Shown here: in pieces, positions 1 through 6,889 of the stretch | How positions within the stretch are numbered: position 1 is the first letter of the stretch | Layout of the letters: each line of letters opens with the position of its first letter | Assembly (NCBI RefSeq): GCF_000427805.1 | Contig: NZ_ATYS01000050.1 | Location: 1 to 37,998, forward strand | Source of the DNA: Budvicia aquatica DSM 5075 = ATCC 35567 | GTDB lineage: Bacteria > Pseudomonadota > Gammaproteobacteria > Enterobacterales > Enterobacteriaceae | Length of the DNA: 37,998 bases | Direction of reading: 5' to 3' | Position numbers and translations under genes: made by a program | Notes under the pieces: model-generated | The model's input: the letters and a program-made list of their open reading frames with translations, nothing else | Databases searched by the model: none | Told to the model about the DNA's origin: nothing

Positions 1-103
1 ATGAAACAGACAAAATCGTAGGGAACGATTTTGAACAACGCGTAGCGTTGGCCCCGAAGGGGTGAGCATCAGGATGATGCGAATAATAAGAATTCGAAGA
101 ATT
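1..103 (+). other. 23S-5S rRNA internal spacer with five tandem mini-hairpins
   Basis: This lies directly upstream of the 5S gene, so it should be the 23S-5S spacer. The 3' end of 23S is not recognisable in the window. Five perfect inverted repeats follow one another: arms 12-19/25-32, 36-41/45-50, 52-55/59-62, 66-71/75-80 and 91-95/99-103. The last four have three-base loops GTA, GAA, GGA and GAA. The sequence just before 5S (GAATTTGCCTGG) resembles the usual precursor cleavage region. Identity as spacer is inferred from position. Confidence 0.75.
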
Positions 104-223
104 TGCCTGGCGGCACTAGCGCGGTGGTCCCACCTGACCCCATGCCGAACTCAGAAGTGAAACGCCGTAGCGCCGATGGTAGTGTGGGGTCTCCCCATGC
201 GAGAGTAGGGAACTGCCAGGCTT
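104..223 (+). rRNA. rrf: 5S ribosomal RNA
   Basis: A 120-base 5S gene, nearly identical to E. coli 5S. It begins TGCCTGGCGGC and ends CTGCCAGGC, and these ends pair to form the terminal stem. The internal segment CCGAACTCAGAAGTGAAACG is typical. One visible difference from the common E. coli sequence is C rather than G at position 116. It is the last rRNA gene of the operon and is followed by tRNA-Asp and tRNA-Trp, the arrangement of E. coli rrnC. The 3' boundary is uncertain by one or two bases. Confidence 0.97.
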
Positions 224-282
224 TAAATTAGTAACTATTAGAATGTGTTTAGAATACGTTCTGATAGAGAAGCAGAATCGGT

Positions 283-359
283 GGAGCGGTAGTTCAGTTG
301 GTTAGAATACCTGCCTGTCACGCAGGGGGTCGCGGGTTCGAGTCCCGTCCGTTCCGCCA
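283..359 (+). tRNA. aspT: tRNA-Asp (anticodon GTC)
   Basis: A 77-base tRNA starting GGAGCGG and ending CCGCCA, with encoded CCA. The anticodon GTC is at 317-319 and the T-loop GGTTCGAGTCC is present. It is near-identical to E. coli tRNA-Asp and lies distal to 5S in the rRNA operon, so it is presumably co-transcribed and processed from the rRNA precursor. Confidence 0.98.
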
Positions 360-407
360 CTTATTTAGTTATATTCAGCAAATTAGCTGATATAAAAAGC
401 GTTCTTT

Positions 408-483
408 AGGGGCGTAGCTCAGTTGGTAGAGCACCGGTCTCCAAAACCGGGTGTCGCGAGTTCGAGTCTCTCCGCCCCTGCCA
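408..483 (+). tRNA. trpT: tRNA-Trp (anticodon CCA)
   Basis: A 76-base tRNA starting AGGGGCG and ending CCCCTGCCA. The anticodon CCA is at 441-443, flanked by the CACCGGT/ACCGGG stem. CCA is encoded. It is the final gene of the rRNA operon, as in E. coli rrnC, and is followed directly by a strong terminator. Confidence 0.98.
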
Positions 484-489
484 AATAAT

Positions 490-522
490 AAAAACCCTTT
501 GTGAAAACAAAGGGTTTTTTGT
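490..522 (+). terminator. Intrinsic terminator of the rRNA operon
   Basis: The stem AACCCTTTG (493-501) pairs with CAAAGGGTT (508-516) around a six-base loop and is followed by a T run. It lies just after tRNA-Trp. Upstream A residues make the stem extendable and potentially useful in the other direction for hdfR, which ends at 545. Confidence 0.9.
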
Positions 523-544
523 TGTGTTAAATAAAATAATCTTC

Positions 545-1378
545 TTATTCATCCACGACTAGTACGGGATTCTTTAATAACTTACGAATAAGTGATTCTT
601 GTTCGCTGTTCTGAAGCCAGACTGCATATATTGATTGATGAATAGTCGCCGATTGCGGCACTATTTTAAGATCGTGATTTTGCTGTTGCCAATATTCCGG
701 TAAAAACGCGCAGCTTCCGGTATTTTTTAACATCTGTTTTGCCATATTGGCCGATGATGTTATTAGGGATATGCCATTATTCTGCGAAAGGATTTCTTGT
801 TCCTGCTGAACGCTATCTACTCCCCAATCCAGCGATATTAACGTCCGTTTTTTATCGTTTCCTTTCTTGTCATAAGTAAATAGTCGTAATGGAATGCTGC
901 CTAATAGTTCACTGGATAATTCGTCCATTTTAGGCGGTTCTGTCGCTATAAATAGATCTAACTGCCTTTCATGGAGGTGTTGTACCAGTATGTTTCTTGA
1001 CGCGATTCTGGCTTCTATCTGTAAGTTTTTATGCTGCGAATATAGAGACTCTAACCAGTCATTGAGTTTAGTTTCCCAAATTAATGCAACGGCACCGATT
1101 GATAACGTATTATTTTTATAATTATTTTTAGTCACTGCATTACGTGCCTGCTGCCATGTGCTTATCAAATTTTCTGCATAGGGCAATAATTGCTCGCCAG
1201 ATTGCGTCAGTCGGATGTTATTGCGGTGGCGAGTGAATAAATTCACTCCTAGTTGGTTTTCTAACAGCCTGATACGCGAGCTGACAGCTGATTGTGTTAG
1301 ATAGAGGGATTCAGCCGCCCGGCCAAAATGGCGGGTTTTACTGACCTCTATGAACGTTTTAAGCAACTCTGTATCCAC
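545..1378 (-). CDS. hdfR: HdfR, LysR-family transcriptional regulator
   Basis: A LysR-type regulator of 277 residues. In E. coli, HdfR represses the flagellar master operon flhDC. The N-terminal helix-turn-helix is clear (HFGRAAESLYLTQSAVS), followed by a linker helix and a C-terminal effector-binding domain. I place the start at a GTG at 1378, because this gives the family N-terminus VDTELLKTF and is preceded by GGAG five bases upstream. An upstream ATG at 1435 would add 19 residues absent from the family. E. coli HdfR is about 279 residues. The gene is divergent from maoP, as in E. coli. Identity rests on strong similarity plus conserved neighbours. Confidence 0.93.
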   Translation of the reverse strand: MDTELLKTFIEVSKTRHFGRAAESLYLTQSAVSSRIRLLENQLGVNLFTRHRNNIRLTQSGEQLLPYAENLISTWQQARNAVTKNNYKNNTLSIGAVALIWETKLNDWLESLYSQHKNLQIEARIASRNILVQHLHERQLDLFIATEPPKMDELSSELLGSIPLRLFTYDKKGNDKKRTLISLDWGVDSVQQEQEILSQNNGISLITSSANMAKQMLKNTGSCAFLPEYWQQQNHDLKIVPQSATIHQSIYAVWLQNSEQESLIRKLLKNPVLVVDE

Positions 1379-1493
1379 GTAATCTCCAAATATTTTATCG
1401 TGACGATTTAAATTTTTTGTTTTACACGCCAGCAAGCCTCACTAATACTCCGCGCCATAACGGCATTAATTTAGATACTTAGGAGTATGTCAG
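1379..1493. promoter_or_regulatory. hdfR-maoP divergent intergenic region (possible maoS location)
   Basis: This is the gap between divergent hdfR and maoP. A good ribosome binding site (AGGAG, 1481-1485) precedes maoP. In E. coli the cis element maoS, which works with MaoP to organise the Ori macrodomain, lies next to maoP. By synteny a maoS equivalent would be expected here, but I cannot recognise its exact sequence. Promoter boxes are not convincing by eye. Confidence 0.4.
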
Positions 1494-1832
1494 ATGGCGG
1501 AAAGCTTCATTACGACGCATCGTTTTTTTGACAATAAAAACTATCCTCGCGGTTTTTCTCGTCACGGGGATTTCACCATTAAAGAAGCGCAATTGCTAGA
1601 ACGTTTAGGTTATGCCTTTAATGAACTTGATTTAGGCAAGCGCGAACCTGTAACAGACGAAGAAAAGCTTTTTGTTGCGGTCTGTCGTGGCGAGCGTGAA
1701 CCAGTGACTGAAGCTGAAAAAGTATGGTCTAAGTACATTTTCCGCATTCGTCGACCTAAACGTTTTCATACATTATCCGGCGGAAAACCGCAGGTGGATA
1801 CTGTAGAAGACTTTAATGATAGTGATGATTAA
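1494..1832 (+). CDS. maoP: MaoP, Ori macrodomain organisation protein
   Basis: A 112-residue protein (DUF413 family, formerly YifE), the same length as in E. coli and nearly identical in its core ([30 protein letters not shown]). In E. coli MaoP acts with the adjacent maoS site to constrain DNA mobility in the Ori macrodomain. The family co-occurs with Dam methylation, as SeqA and MukBEF do. An internal near-repeat is visible: [15 protein letters not shown] and [15 protein letters not shown], about 20 residues apart. The ATG is preceded by AGGAG. A terminator follows the stop directly. Confidence 0.95.
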   Translation: MAESFITTHRFFDNKNYPRGFSRHGDFTIKEAQLLERLGYAFNELDLGKREPVTDEEKLFVAVCRGEREPVTEAEKVWSKYIFRIRRPKRFHTLSGGKPQVDTVEDFNDSDD

Positions 1833-1834
1833 TT

Positions 1835-1860
1835 AACGGGGCTTTAAGCCCCGTTTTTTT
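1835..1860. terminator. Bidirectional terminator between maoP and comM
   Basis: The stem ACGGGGC (1836-1842) pairs with GCCCCGT (1848-1854) around the loop TTTAA, followed by seven T. It stands between convergent maoP and comM; the T run reaches the comM stop codon. The T run is on the plus strand, so it chiefly serves maoP. Confidence 0.88.
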
Positions 1861-3391
1861 ATCCAACGGATTTATAAAGCTGTAATAGTAATCTGTCCAT
1901 ACTACGATAGCTTAGCGCTTCGGCTAAATGCTCTTTCTTAATTCTTTCGCTCTCCGATAAGTCTGCTATGGTGCGAGAGACTTTTAAAATTCGATGCCAT
2001 CCTCGTACTGATAATCCCAATTTTACTAAAGCCTGTTCAAGAAAAAGCGCATCAGCAGGTTCTAACAGACAAATCTCTTCTACTTCTTTACTGCTTAATT
2101 GGGCATTTATTTTTTGGTTTCTTTGTATTTGATTTTTTCTGGCCTTAAGAACCCGATGACGAACAGCTTGGCTGGGCTCTCCTTCTTCTCTGCGTTGACT
2201 TAATATGCCCTGAGGAAGTAAAGGAACTTCAATTGATAAATCAAAGCGATCTAAGAAGGGGCCGGATAATCTGTTCAGGTAGCGCATAACCTGTTGTGGA
2301 TTGGAGCGGCTCTGTATTCCTTGATAGTGACCGGTCGGGCTTGGATTCATGGCTGCAATCAATTGTACTCTTGCCGGAAAGCACACTTTTGCGTTTGCCC
2401 GAGAAATAACGATCTCTCCTGACTCTAAGGGTTCTCTGAGCGCATCTAATGCTTTCCTTTCAAATTCTGGTAGCTCATCGAGAAAAAGTACTCCGTTATG
2501 TGCCAGAGATATTTCCCCCGGACGGGGAATTGAACCACCGCCAACGAGTGCTGCCATTGATGCACTGTGGTGAGGGGCTCTAAAAGGCCTCTTTCGCCAA
2601 TTTGAGGCGTTTTGGGGATTATGTATAAGACTTGATATAGCTGCACTTTCAAGAGCCTCTTGATCGCTTAGAGGTGGTAATAATGCATTTAAGCGAGTGG
2701 CCAGCATTGTTTTTCCTGTTCCCGGTGGTCCTAGCAACAGTAAATTATGGCCTCCGGCTGCGGCGATTTCTAAAGCTCTTTTAGCCTGCTCTTGTCCGAT
2801 AATGTCTTTTAGATCGGGGAGTTGTGAAAGATAGTTATCAACATATTCAGCGGCTATTGGACTAGAGAGCGAGCTATCTTCAACATCAGCTAAATAGTTA
2901 CAAACATCAATTAAACTGTGGGCTACTAAGTTACTCCCTTCTTTGATTAGCGCGAGTTCGTCGGCGTTATCAACGGATAAGATGAGTATTCGATCCTCTT
3001 TAAAGGCGGATAACGCGGCGGGTATTGCACCGTTGATTCCTTTTATTTCGCCAGATAAAGCAAGTTCGCCTAAAAATTCATGTTGCTCTAGTTTTGCTAT
3101 TGGTATCTGTTCTGATGCGGCAAGAATGGCTAAAGCAATCGGCAGATCAAACCTTCCCCCTTCTTTGGGTAAATCTGCAGGGGCTAAGTTGACCGTGATT
3201 CTTTTGGGTGGAAAGCTAAATCCGCTGTTTATGAGTGCGCTTCTTACTCTATCCTTTGCTTCTTTAACCGTTATTTCAGGTAATCCTACCAGTGTAAAAT
3301 TTGGCATTCCATTGCTGATATGAACTTCTACACTAACCGCCGGAGCCTGAATTCCTACCGATGCTCGAGTATGAATGATAGCGAGTGACAT
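1859..3391 (-). CDS. comM: ComM/YifB, AAA+ branch-migration helicase
   Basis: A 510-residue protein of the Mg-chelatase-like AAA+ family; E. coli YifB is 506. In Vibrio and Haemophilus, ComM is a hexameric helicase that promotes branch migration during natural transformation; its role in enterics is less clear. The N-terminal domain (about 1-180) contains the NLAPADLPKEGGRFDLP signature. The AAA+ core has Walker A GPPGTGKT at 221-228 and Walker B VLFLDE at 301-306. AAMNPSPTGHYQG and LDRFDL follow. A C-terminal magnesium-chelatase domain ends the protein. The ATG at 3391 has GGGA upstream. It is convergent with maoP and divergent from the ilv operon, as in E. coli. No frame disruption is visible. 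Confidence 0.95.
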   Translation of the reverse strand: MSLAIIHTRASVGIQAPAVSVEVHISNGMPNFTLVGLPEITVKEAKDRVRSALINSGFSFPPKRITVNLAPADLPKEGGRFDLPIALAILAASEQIPIAKLEQHEFLGELALSGEIKGINGAIPAALSAFKEDRILILSVDNADELALIKEGSNLVAHSLIDVCNYLADVEDSSLSSPIAAEYVDNYLSQLPDLKDIIGQEQAKRALEIAAAGGHNLLLLGPPGTGKTMLATRLNALLPPLSDQEALESAAISSLIHNPQNASNWRKRPFRAPHHSASMAALVGGGSIPRPGEISLAHNGVLFLDELPEFERKALDALREPLESGEIVISRANAKVCFPARVQLIAAMNPSPTGHYQGIQSRSNPQQVMRYLNRLSGPFLDRFDLSIEVPLLPQGILSQRREEGEPSQAVRHRVLKARKNQIQRNQKINAQLSSKEVEEICLLEPADALFLEQALVKLGLSVRGWHRILKVSRTIADLSESERIKKEHLAEALSYRSMDRLLLQLYKSVG

Positions 3392-3716
3392 AATAAATCC
3401 CGATCTATTTTTCAGATTATACTGTCAAAAATTGGCGGATTTAATTGCTCTATTTAGGTGTTTGGTGTTTAAATTTAGATATGTATTCCATTTTTATTTG
3501 TTTTTATGGTGTTTATCACTAGTTAATTTTGATGTATATCGAATAAAAATATTTTCACCTTCATAATATCTTTGTATCAAAATGAAATATAAGGTTATTT
3601 TAATAATACTCTTTGTCGGAGTTGGTTGACTCAGAAAAAAAGGTGTTGTCAATAAATGCGTAACTATGGTAACTCTGTAGTCATTCGTTAGACCTATGAA
3701 GATAAATGATTCAGTT
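3392..3716. promoter_or_regulatory. comM-ilvL intergenic region with probable ilv promoter
   Basis: An AT-rich 325-base gap between divergent comM and ilvL. It should hold the ilvGMEDA promoter. A candidate -35 TTGACT lies at 3626-3631, with only a weak -10 (around 3649-3655), and a second TTGTCA is at 3646-3651. The -10 choice cannot be settled by eye. In E. coli this region also has an IHF-dependent upstream site; I could not find a clean IHF match. I see no convincing gene here. Confidence 0.4.
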
Positions 3717-3815
3717 ATGAAGTCCATAAGCCAAGTGATTAGCCTCGTGATTATTAGTGTGGTGGTGATTATTATCCCACCGTGCGGGGCAGCACTTGGA
3801 AAAAGAAAGACCTGA
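3717..3815 (+). CDS. ilvL: ilv operon leader peptide
   Basis: A 32-codon leader peptide, the same length as E. coli IlvL. It is rich in the end-product amino acids: about five Val, seven Ile and two Leu, including runs VVV and III, then PPCGAALG as in E. coli. Ribosome stalling on these codons when charged tRNAs are scarce favours the antiterminator. An in-frame ATG at 3696 would give a 39-residue version; neither start has a strong Shine-Dalgarno sequence, and I prefer 3717 because it matches the E. coli length. It was found by translating this stretch directly. Confidence 0.9.
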   Translation: MKSISQVISLVIISVVVIIIPPCGAALGKRKT

Positions 3816-3867
3816 TTAGAGGTCCAAAATTCAAGAACCCCCGCACTGAAAAGTCGGGGGTTTTTTT
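3782..3867 (+). terminator. ilv attenuator (antiterminator/terminator pair)
   Basis: The terminator stem AACCCCCG (3836-3843) pairs with CGGGGGTT (3855-3862) and is followed by seven T. The competing antiterminator is visible: GTGCGGGG (3782-3789), inside ilvL, is complementary to CCCCGCAC (3839-3846). An intervening small hairpin GACCT/AGGTC (3809-3813/3820-3824) covers the ilvL stop codon. This is the architecture of leader-peptide attenuation known for ilvGMEDA. Confidence 0.93.
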
Positions 3868-3956
3868 ATGACAATAAAAAGTTAGAACCAGCAGAAAGCA
3901 GATCGGAAAAATACTATAAAAATCTGCTTAGAGAATAAGATGACGGGGTAAGAATA

Positions 3957-5606
3957 ATGAATGGTGCGCAGTGGGTAGTACATACATTACGTGAACAGGG
4001 CGTTGATACTGTTTTTGGTTATCCCGGTGGCGCAATTATGCCGGTTTATGATGCTTTGTATGATGGTGGCGTTGAGCATTTACTCTGTCGGCATGAACAG
4101 GGGGCTGCGATTGCTGCGATTGGTTACGCACGTTCAACCGGAAAAGTTGGTGTATGTATTGCGACATCTGGCCCTGGTGCGACTAACCTGATTACGGGTT
4201 TAGCCGACGCACTATTAGATTCAGTTCCCGTTGTTGCTATAACCGGCCAAGTTGCTGCACCCTTGATTGGAACTGATGCCTTTCAGGAGGTTGATGTTCT
4301 CGGTTTGTCATTAGCCTGTACCAAGCATAGCTATCTGGTTGAGTCTCTTGAAGAATTGCCTACGATTATTGCTCAGGCATTTGCAACCGCCTGTAGCGGT
4401 CGCCCAGGACCTGTATTAGTTGATATTCCAAAGGATATTCAACTGGCTATCGGGGAGCATTTAAAGCCAGCCTTATTGCCTGTGGAAGAGTTAGTTAAGC
4501 CATCAAGTGATGACATGCAAAAAGCCAGCGCGATGATTTCTCAGTCTAAAAAGCCAATGCTATATGTAGGCGGTGGCGTGGGAATGGCACAGGCCGTTAA
4601 TGCTTTAAGAGCTTTTACTTGTATGACCGGTATGCCAAGCGTATCTACCTTAAAAGGCTTAGGGGCTTCGGATGCCGAAGATCCTTGTTATTTAGGGTTA
4701 CTCGGTATGCATGGTTCTAAAGCGGCGAATTTAGCAGTACAGGAATGCGATCTATTAGTCGCTATTGGCGTTCGTTTCGATGACCGGGTCACCGGAAAAT
4801 TAAATACCTTTGCACCCAATGCTAAGGTTATTCATATGGATATCGATCCTGCTGAATTAGGTAAGCTTCGGACTCCTCATATTGCACTACAGGGAGATCT
4901 GAATGAAATGTTACCCGAATTGCAGCAATTGATAGATATTACTGCGTGGCGTAGCAAAGTAATATCAATGAAGGCTGAACTTGCTGCGCGTTATGACCAT
5001 CCAGGACAACCTATTTTTGCCCCGCTTCTGCTGAAACAACTCTCTGAACGTAAATCTAAGCATACCGTAATCACTACTGACGTTGGCCAGCACCAGATGT
5101 GGACTGCCCAGCATATGTCGTTTAGTCAGCCTGAGAATTTCATAACTTCAAGCGGATTAGGCACTATGGGGTTCGGTATTCCGGCAGCCGTTGGCGCTCA
5201 AATGGCTCGTCCTGATGATATGGTTATCTGTATTTCCGGCGATGGTTCTTTCATGATGAATGTTCAGGAACTAGGAACCATCAAGCGTAAGAAACTACCG
5301 ATTAAAATTGTTTTACTGGATAACCAGCGTTTAGGCATGGTGAGACAGTGGCAACAACTATTTTTTGATGGCCGCTATAGCGAAACTAATCTTTCAGATA
5401 ACCCTGATTTTCTTGTATTAGCCAGTGCATTTGGCATTCCCGGACAAACTATCTCTCGTAAAGATCAGGTTGATGAGGCATTAAACGCCTTATTTTCCAG
5501 TGAGGGTCCTTATTTACTTCATGTTTCTATCGATGAACTTGAAAACGTTTGGCCTTTAGTTCCACCCGGGGCTGGTAATGAAACTATGTTGGAGAAAGTG
5601 TCATGA
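3957..5606 (+). CDS. ilvG: Acetolactate synthase II, large subunit
   Basis: A 549-residue ThDP- and FAD-dependent enzyme. It condenses two pyruvates to acetolactate (valine path) or pyruvate with 2-oxobutanoate (isoleucine path). The catalytic Glu is at position 47 in CRHEQG. The ThDP/Mg motif starts GDGSFMMN at 428 and ends LLDNQ at 453-457. The three domains are ThDP-Pyr (1-170), central FAD (about 190-330) and ThDP-PP (about 370-530). The reading frame is uninterrupted, unlike E. coli K-12, where ilvG is frameshifted. It follows the attenuator by about 90 bases; the gap shows no ilvX homologue. Its stop overlaps the ilvM start by four bases (ATGA), suggesting coupling to the small subunit. 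Confidence 0.97.
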   Translation: MNGAQWVVHTLREQGVDTVFGYPGGAIMPVYDALYDGGVEHLLCRHEQGAAIAAIGYARSTGKVGVCIATSGPGATNLITGLADALLDSVPVVAITGQVAAPLIGTDAFQEVDVLGLSLACTKHSYLVESLEELPTIIAQAFATACSGRPGPVLVDIPKDIQLAIGEHLKPALLPVEELVKPSSDDMQKASAMISQSKKPMLYVGGGVGMAQAVNALRAFTCMTGMPSVSTLKGLGASDAEDPCYLGLLGMHGSKAANLAVQECDLLVAIGVRFDDRVTGKLNTFAPNAKVIHMDIDPAELGKLRTPHIALQGDLNEMLPELQQLIDITAWRSKVISMKAELAARYDHPGQPIFAPLLLKQLSERKSKHTVITTDVGQHQMWTAQHMSFSQPENFITSSGLGTMGFGIPAAVGAQMARPDDMVICISGDGSFMMNVQELGTIKRKKLPIKIVLLDNQRLGMVRQWQQLFFDGRYSETNLSDNPDFLVLASAFGIPGQTISRKDQVDEALNALFSSEGPYLLHVSIDELENVWPLVPPGAGNETMLEKVS

Positions 5607-5860
5607 TAGAACATCAACTTTTTATACAAACACGCTTCCGTTCAGAAATTTTAGAACGATTATTACGTGTTGTTCGCCACAGAGGCTTTAAGGTATGTAA
5701 AATGAACATGAATCAAATGCCCAATGGCGATAACATAAGTATTCATTTAACAGTTGCCAGTGAGCGCCCTGTAAATTTATTGTCTACTCAATTAAGTAAG
5801 CTTGTGGATGTCAACAGCGTTGAAATCCTCACCCAAACATCACAACAAATACGCGCTTAG
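5603..5860 (+). CDS. ilvM: Acetolactate synthase II, small regulatory subunit
   Basis: An 85-residue single-ACT-domain protein (E. coli 87). It binds IlvG and is needed for its activity; the IlvGM isozyme is known to be insensitive to valine. The conserved core [20 protein letters not shown] and the LTVAS and LVDVNSVEI segments are present, ending TSQQIRA as in E. coli. The start overlaps the ilvG stop (ATGA), so translational coupling is likely. Confidence 0.95.
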   Translation: MIEHQLFIQTRFRSEILERLLRVVRHRGFKVCKMNMNQMPNGDNISIHLTVASERPVNLLSTQLSKLVDVNSVEILTQTSQQIRA

Positions 5861-5879
5861 CGCGACAAGGATAGAAATA

Positions 5880-6809
5880 ATGAGCACGAAAAAAGCAGAT
5901 TTTATATGGTTCAATGGTGACATGGTTCCTTGGGCTGATGCTAAAGTTCACGTAATGTCACATGCATTGCACTATGGCACCTCGGTATTTGAAGGTGTGC
6001 GCTGCTACGACACTCATAAAGGTCCGGCCGTTTTCCGTCATCGTGAACATATGCAACGTTTACGTGATTCTGCAAAAATTTATCGCATGCCGGTTTCTTA
6101 CTCAGTTGATGAACTGATGTCTGCTTGCCGTGAAACTTTACGTAAAAATAATCTGACCAGTGCTTATATTCGTCCATTAGTGTTTATTGGTGATGTCGGT
6201 ATGGGGGTTAATCCACCTGCCGGTTATAACACTGACGTTATCATTGCTGCCTTCCCTTGGGGTGCATATTTAGGTGCCGAAGCGCTAGAACAGGGTATTG
6301 ATGCGATGGTTTCTTCATGGAACCGTTCAGCGCCGAACACTATTCCTACTGCCGCTAAAGCCGGTGGTAACTACCTTTCATCTCTGTTAGTGGGTAGTGA
6401 AGCTCGTCGTCATGGTTATGCTGAAGGTATAGCACTAGACGTACATGGTTATGTTTCAGAGGGTGCTGGCGAAAATATCTTCTTGATTAAAGACGGCGTT
6501 ATCTTCACACCAACCCTGACATCTGCTGCTCTGCCGGGTATTACCCGCGATGCTATCATGAAGTTAACCAAAGATTTAGGCTTCGAAATTCGTGAGCAAG
6601 TCTTATCACGTGAATCGCTCTACCTCGCAGATGAAGTGTTTATGACGGGTACTGCTGCTGAAATTACACCGGTGCGTAGCGTTGATGGTATTCAAGTGGG
6701 TATTGGTCGCTGTGGCCCTATCACCAAGCAGATTCAGCAAAGCTTCTTTGGCCTGTTTAATGGTCAGACTGAAGACAAGTACGGCTGGTTAGATCTAGTA
6801 AATCCATAA
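5880..6809 (+). CDS. ilvE: Branched-chain amino-acid aminotransferase
   Basis: A 309-residue fold-type IV PLP aminotransferase, exactly the E. coli length. It performs the final transamination to isoleucine, valine and leucine using glutamate. The PLP lysine lies at about 160 in PTAAKAGGNY; SEGAGENIF and the C-terminal GTAAEITPV motif are present. I place the start at ATG 5880 (MSTKKADFIWF), preceded by AAGGA at 5867-5871. A longer frame reaching back to 5802 overlaps ilvM and adds residues foreign to the family. It lies 19 bases after ilvM in the operon. Confidence 0.96.
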   Translation: MSTKKADFIWFNGDMVPWADAKVHVMSHALHYGTSVFEGVRCYDTHKGPAVFRHREHMQRLRDSAKIYRMPVSYSVDELMSACRETLRKNNLTSAYIRPLVFIGDVGMGVNPPAGYNTDVIIAAFPWGAYLGAEALEQGIDAMVSSWNRSAPNTIPTAAKAGGNYLSSLLVGSEARRHGYAEGIALDVHGYVSEGAGENIFLIKDGVIFTPTLTSAALPGITRDAIMKLTKDLGFEIREQVLSRESLYLADEVFMTGTAAEITPVRSVDGIQVGIGRCGPITKQIQQSFFGLFNGQTEDKYGWLDLVNP

Positions 6810-6839
6810 TAAGAAAAGATAAAGCAAACATAATGAGAA

Positions 6840-6861
6840 ACGGGCGGAGTCCTCCGCCCGT
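6840..6861 (+). other. Stable hairpin between ilvE and ilvD
   Basis: A perfect nine-base-pair GC-rich stem ACGGGCGGA (6840-6848)/TCCGCCCGT (6853-6861) closes a four-base loop GTCC. No T run follows, so it is not a normal intrinsic terminator. It may stabilise 3' ends or mark a processing point that lets ilvGME and ilvDA differ in abundance. That role is inferred. Confidence 0.7.
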
Positions 6862-6889
6862 GACTAAATAATAATGGAGTGAATAAAGC

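Noticed and set aside
1-103. CRISPR-like array in front of 5S
   Set aside because: The stems differ in sequence from one another and there are no direct repeats with spacers, so it is a hairpin string and not a CRISPR array.
283-483. tRNA genes as integration sites for a mobile element
   Set aside because: I looked for an integrase gene or duplicated tRNA 3' ends near the two tRNA clusters and saw none.
2943-3323. A 126-codon frame opposite comM
   Set aside because: ComM is fully supported on the other strand; this is a composition shadow.
3375-3727. Small ORFs on both strands in the comM-ilvL gap (63 and 77 codons)
   Set aside because: AT-rich, Phe/Leu/Ile-heavy translations with no family likeness. 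They overlap the expected ilv promoter and, for one, the start of ilvL.
3868-3956. Possible ilvX small ORF before ilvG
   Set aside because: Only frames of three to five codons follow the ATGs in this gap; nothing resembles the E. coli ilvX product.
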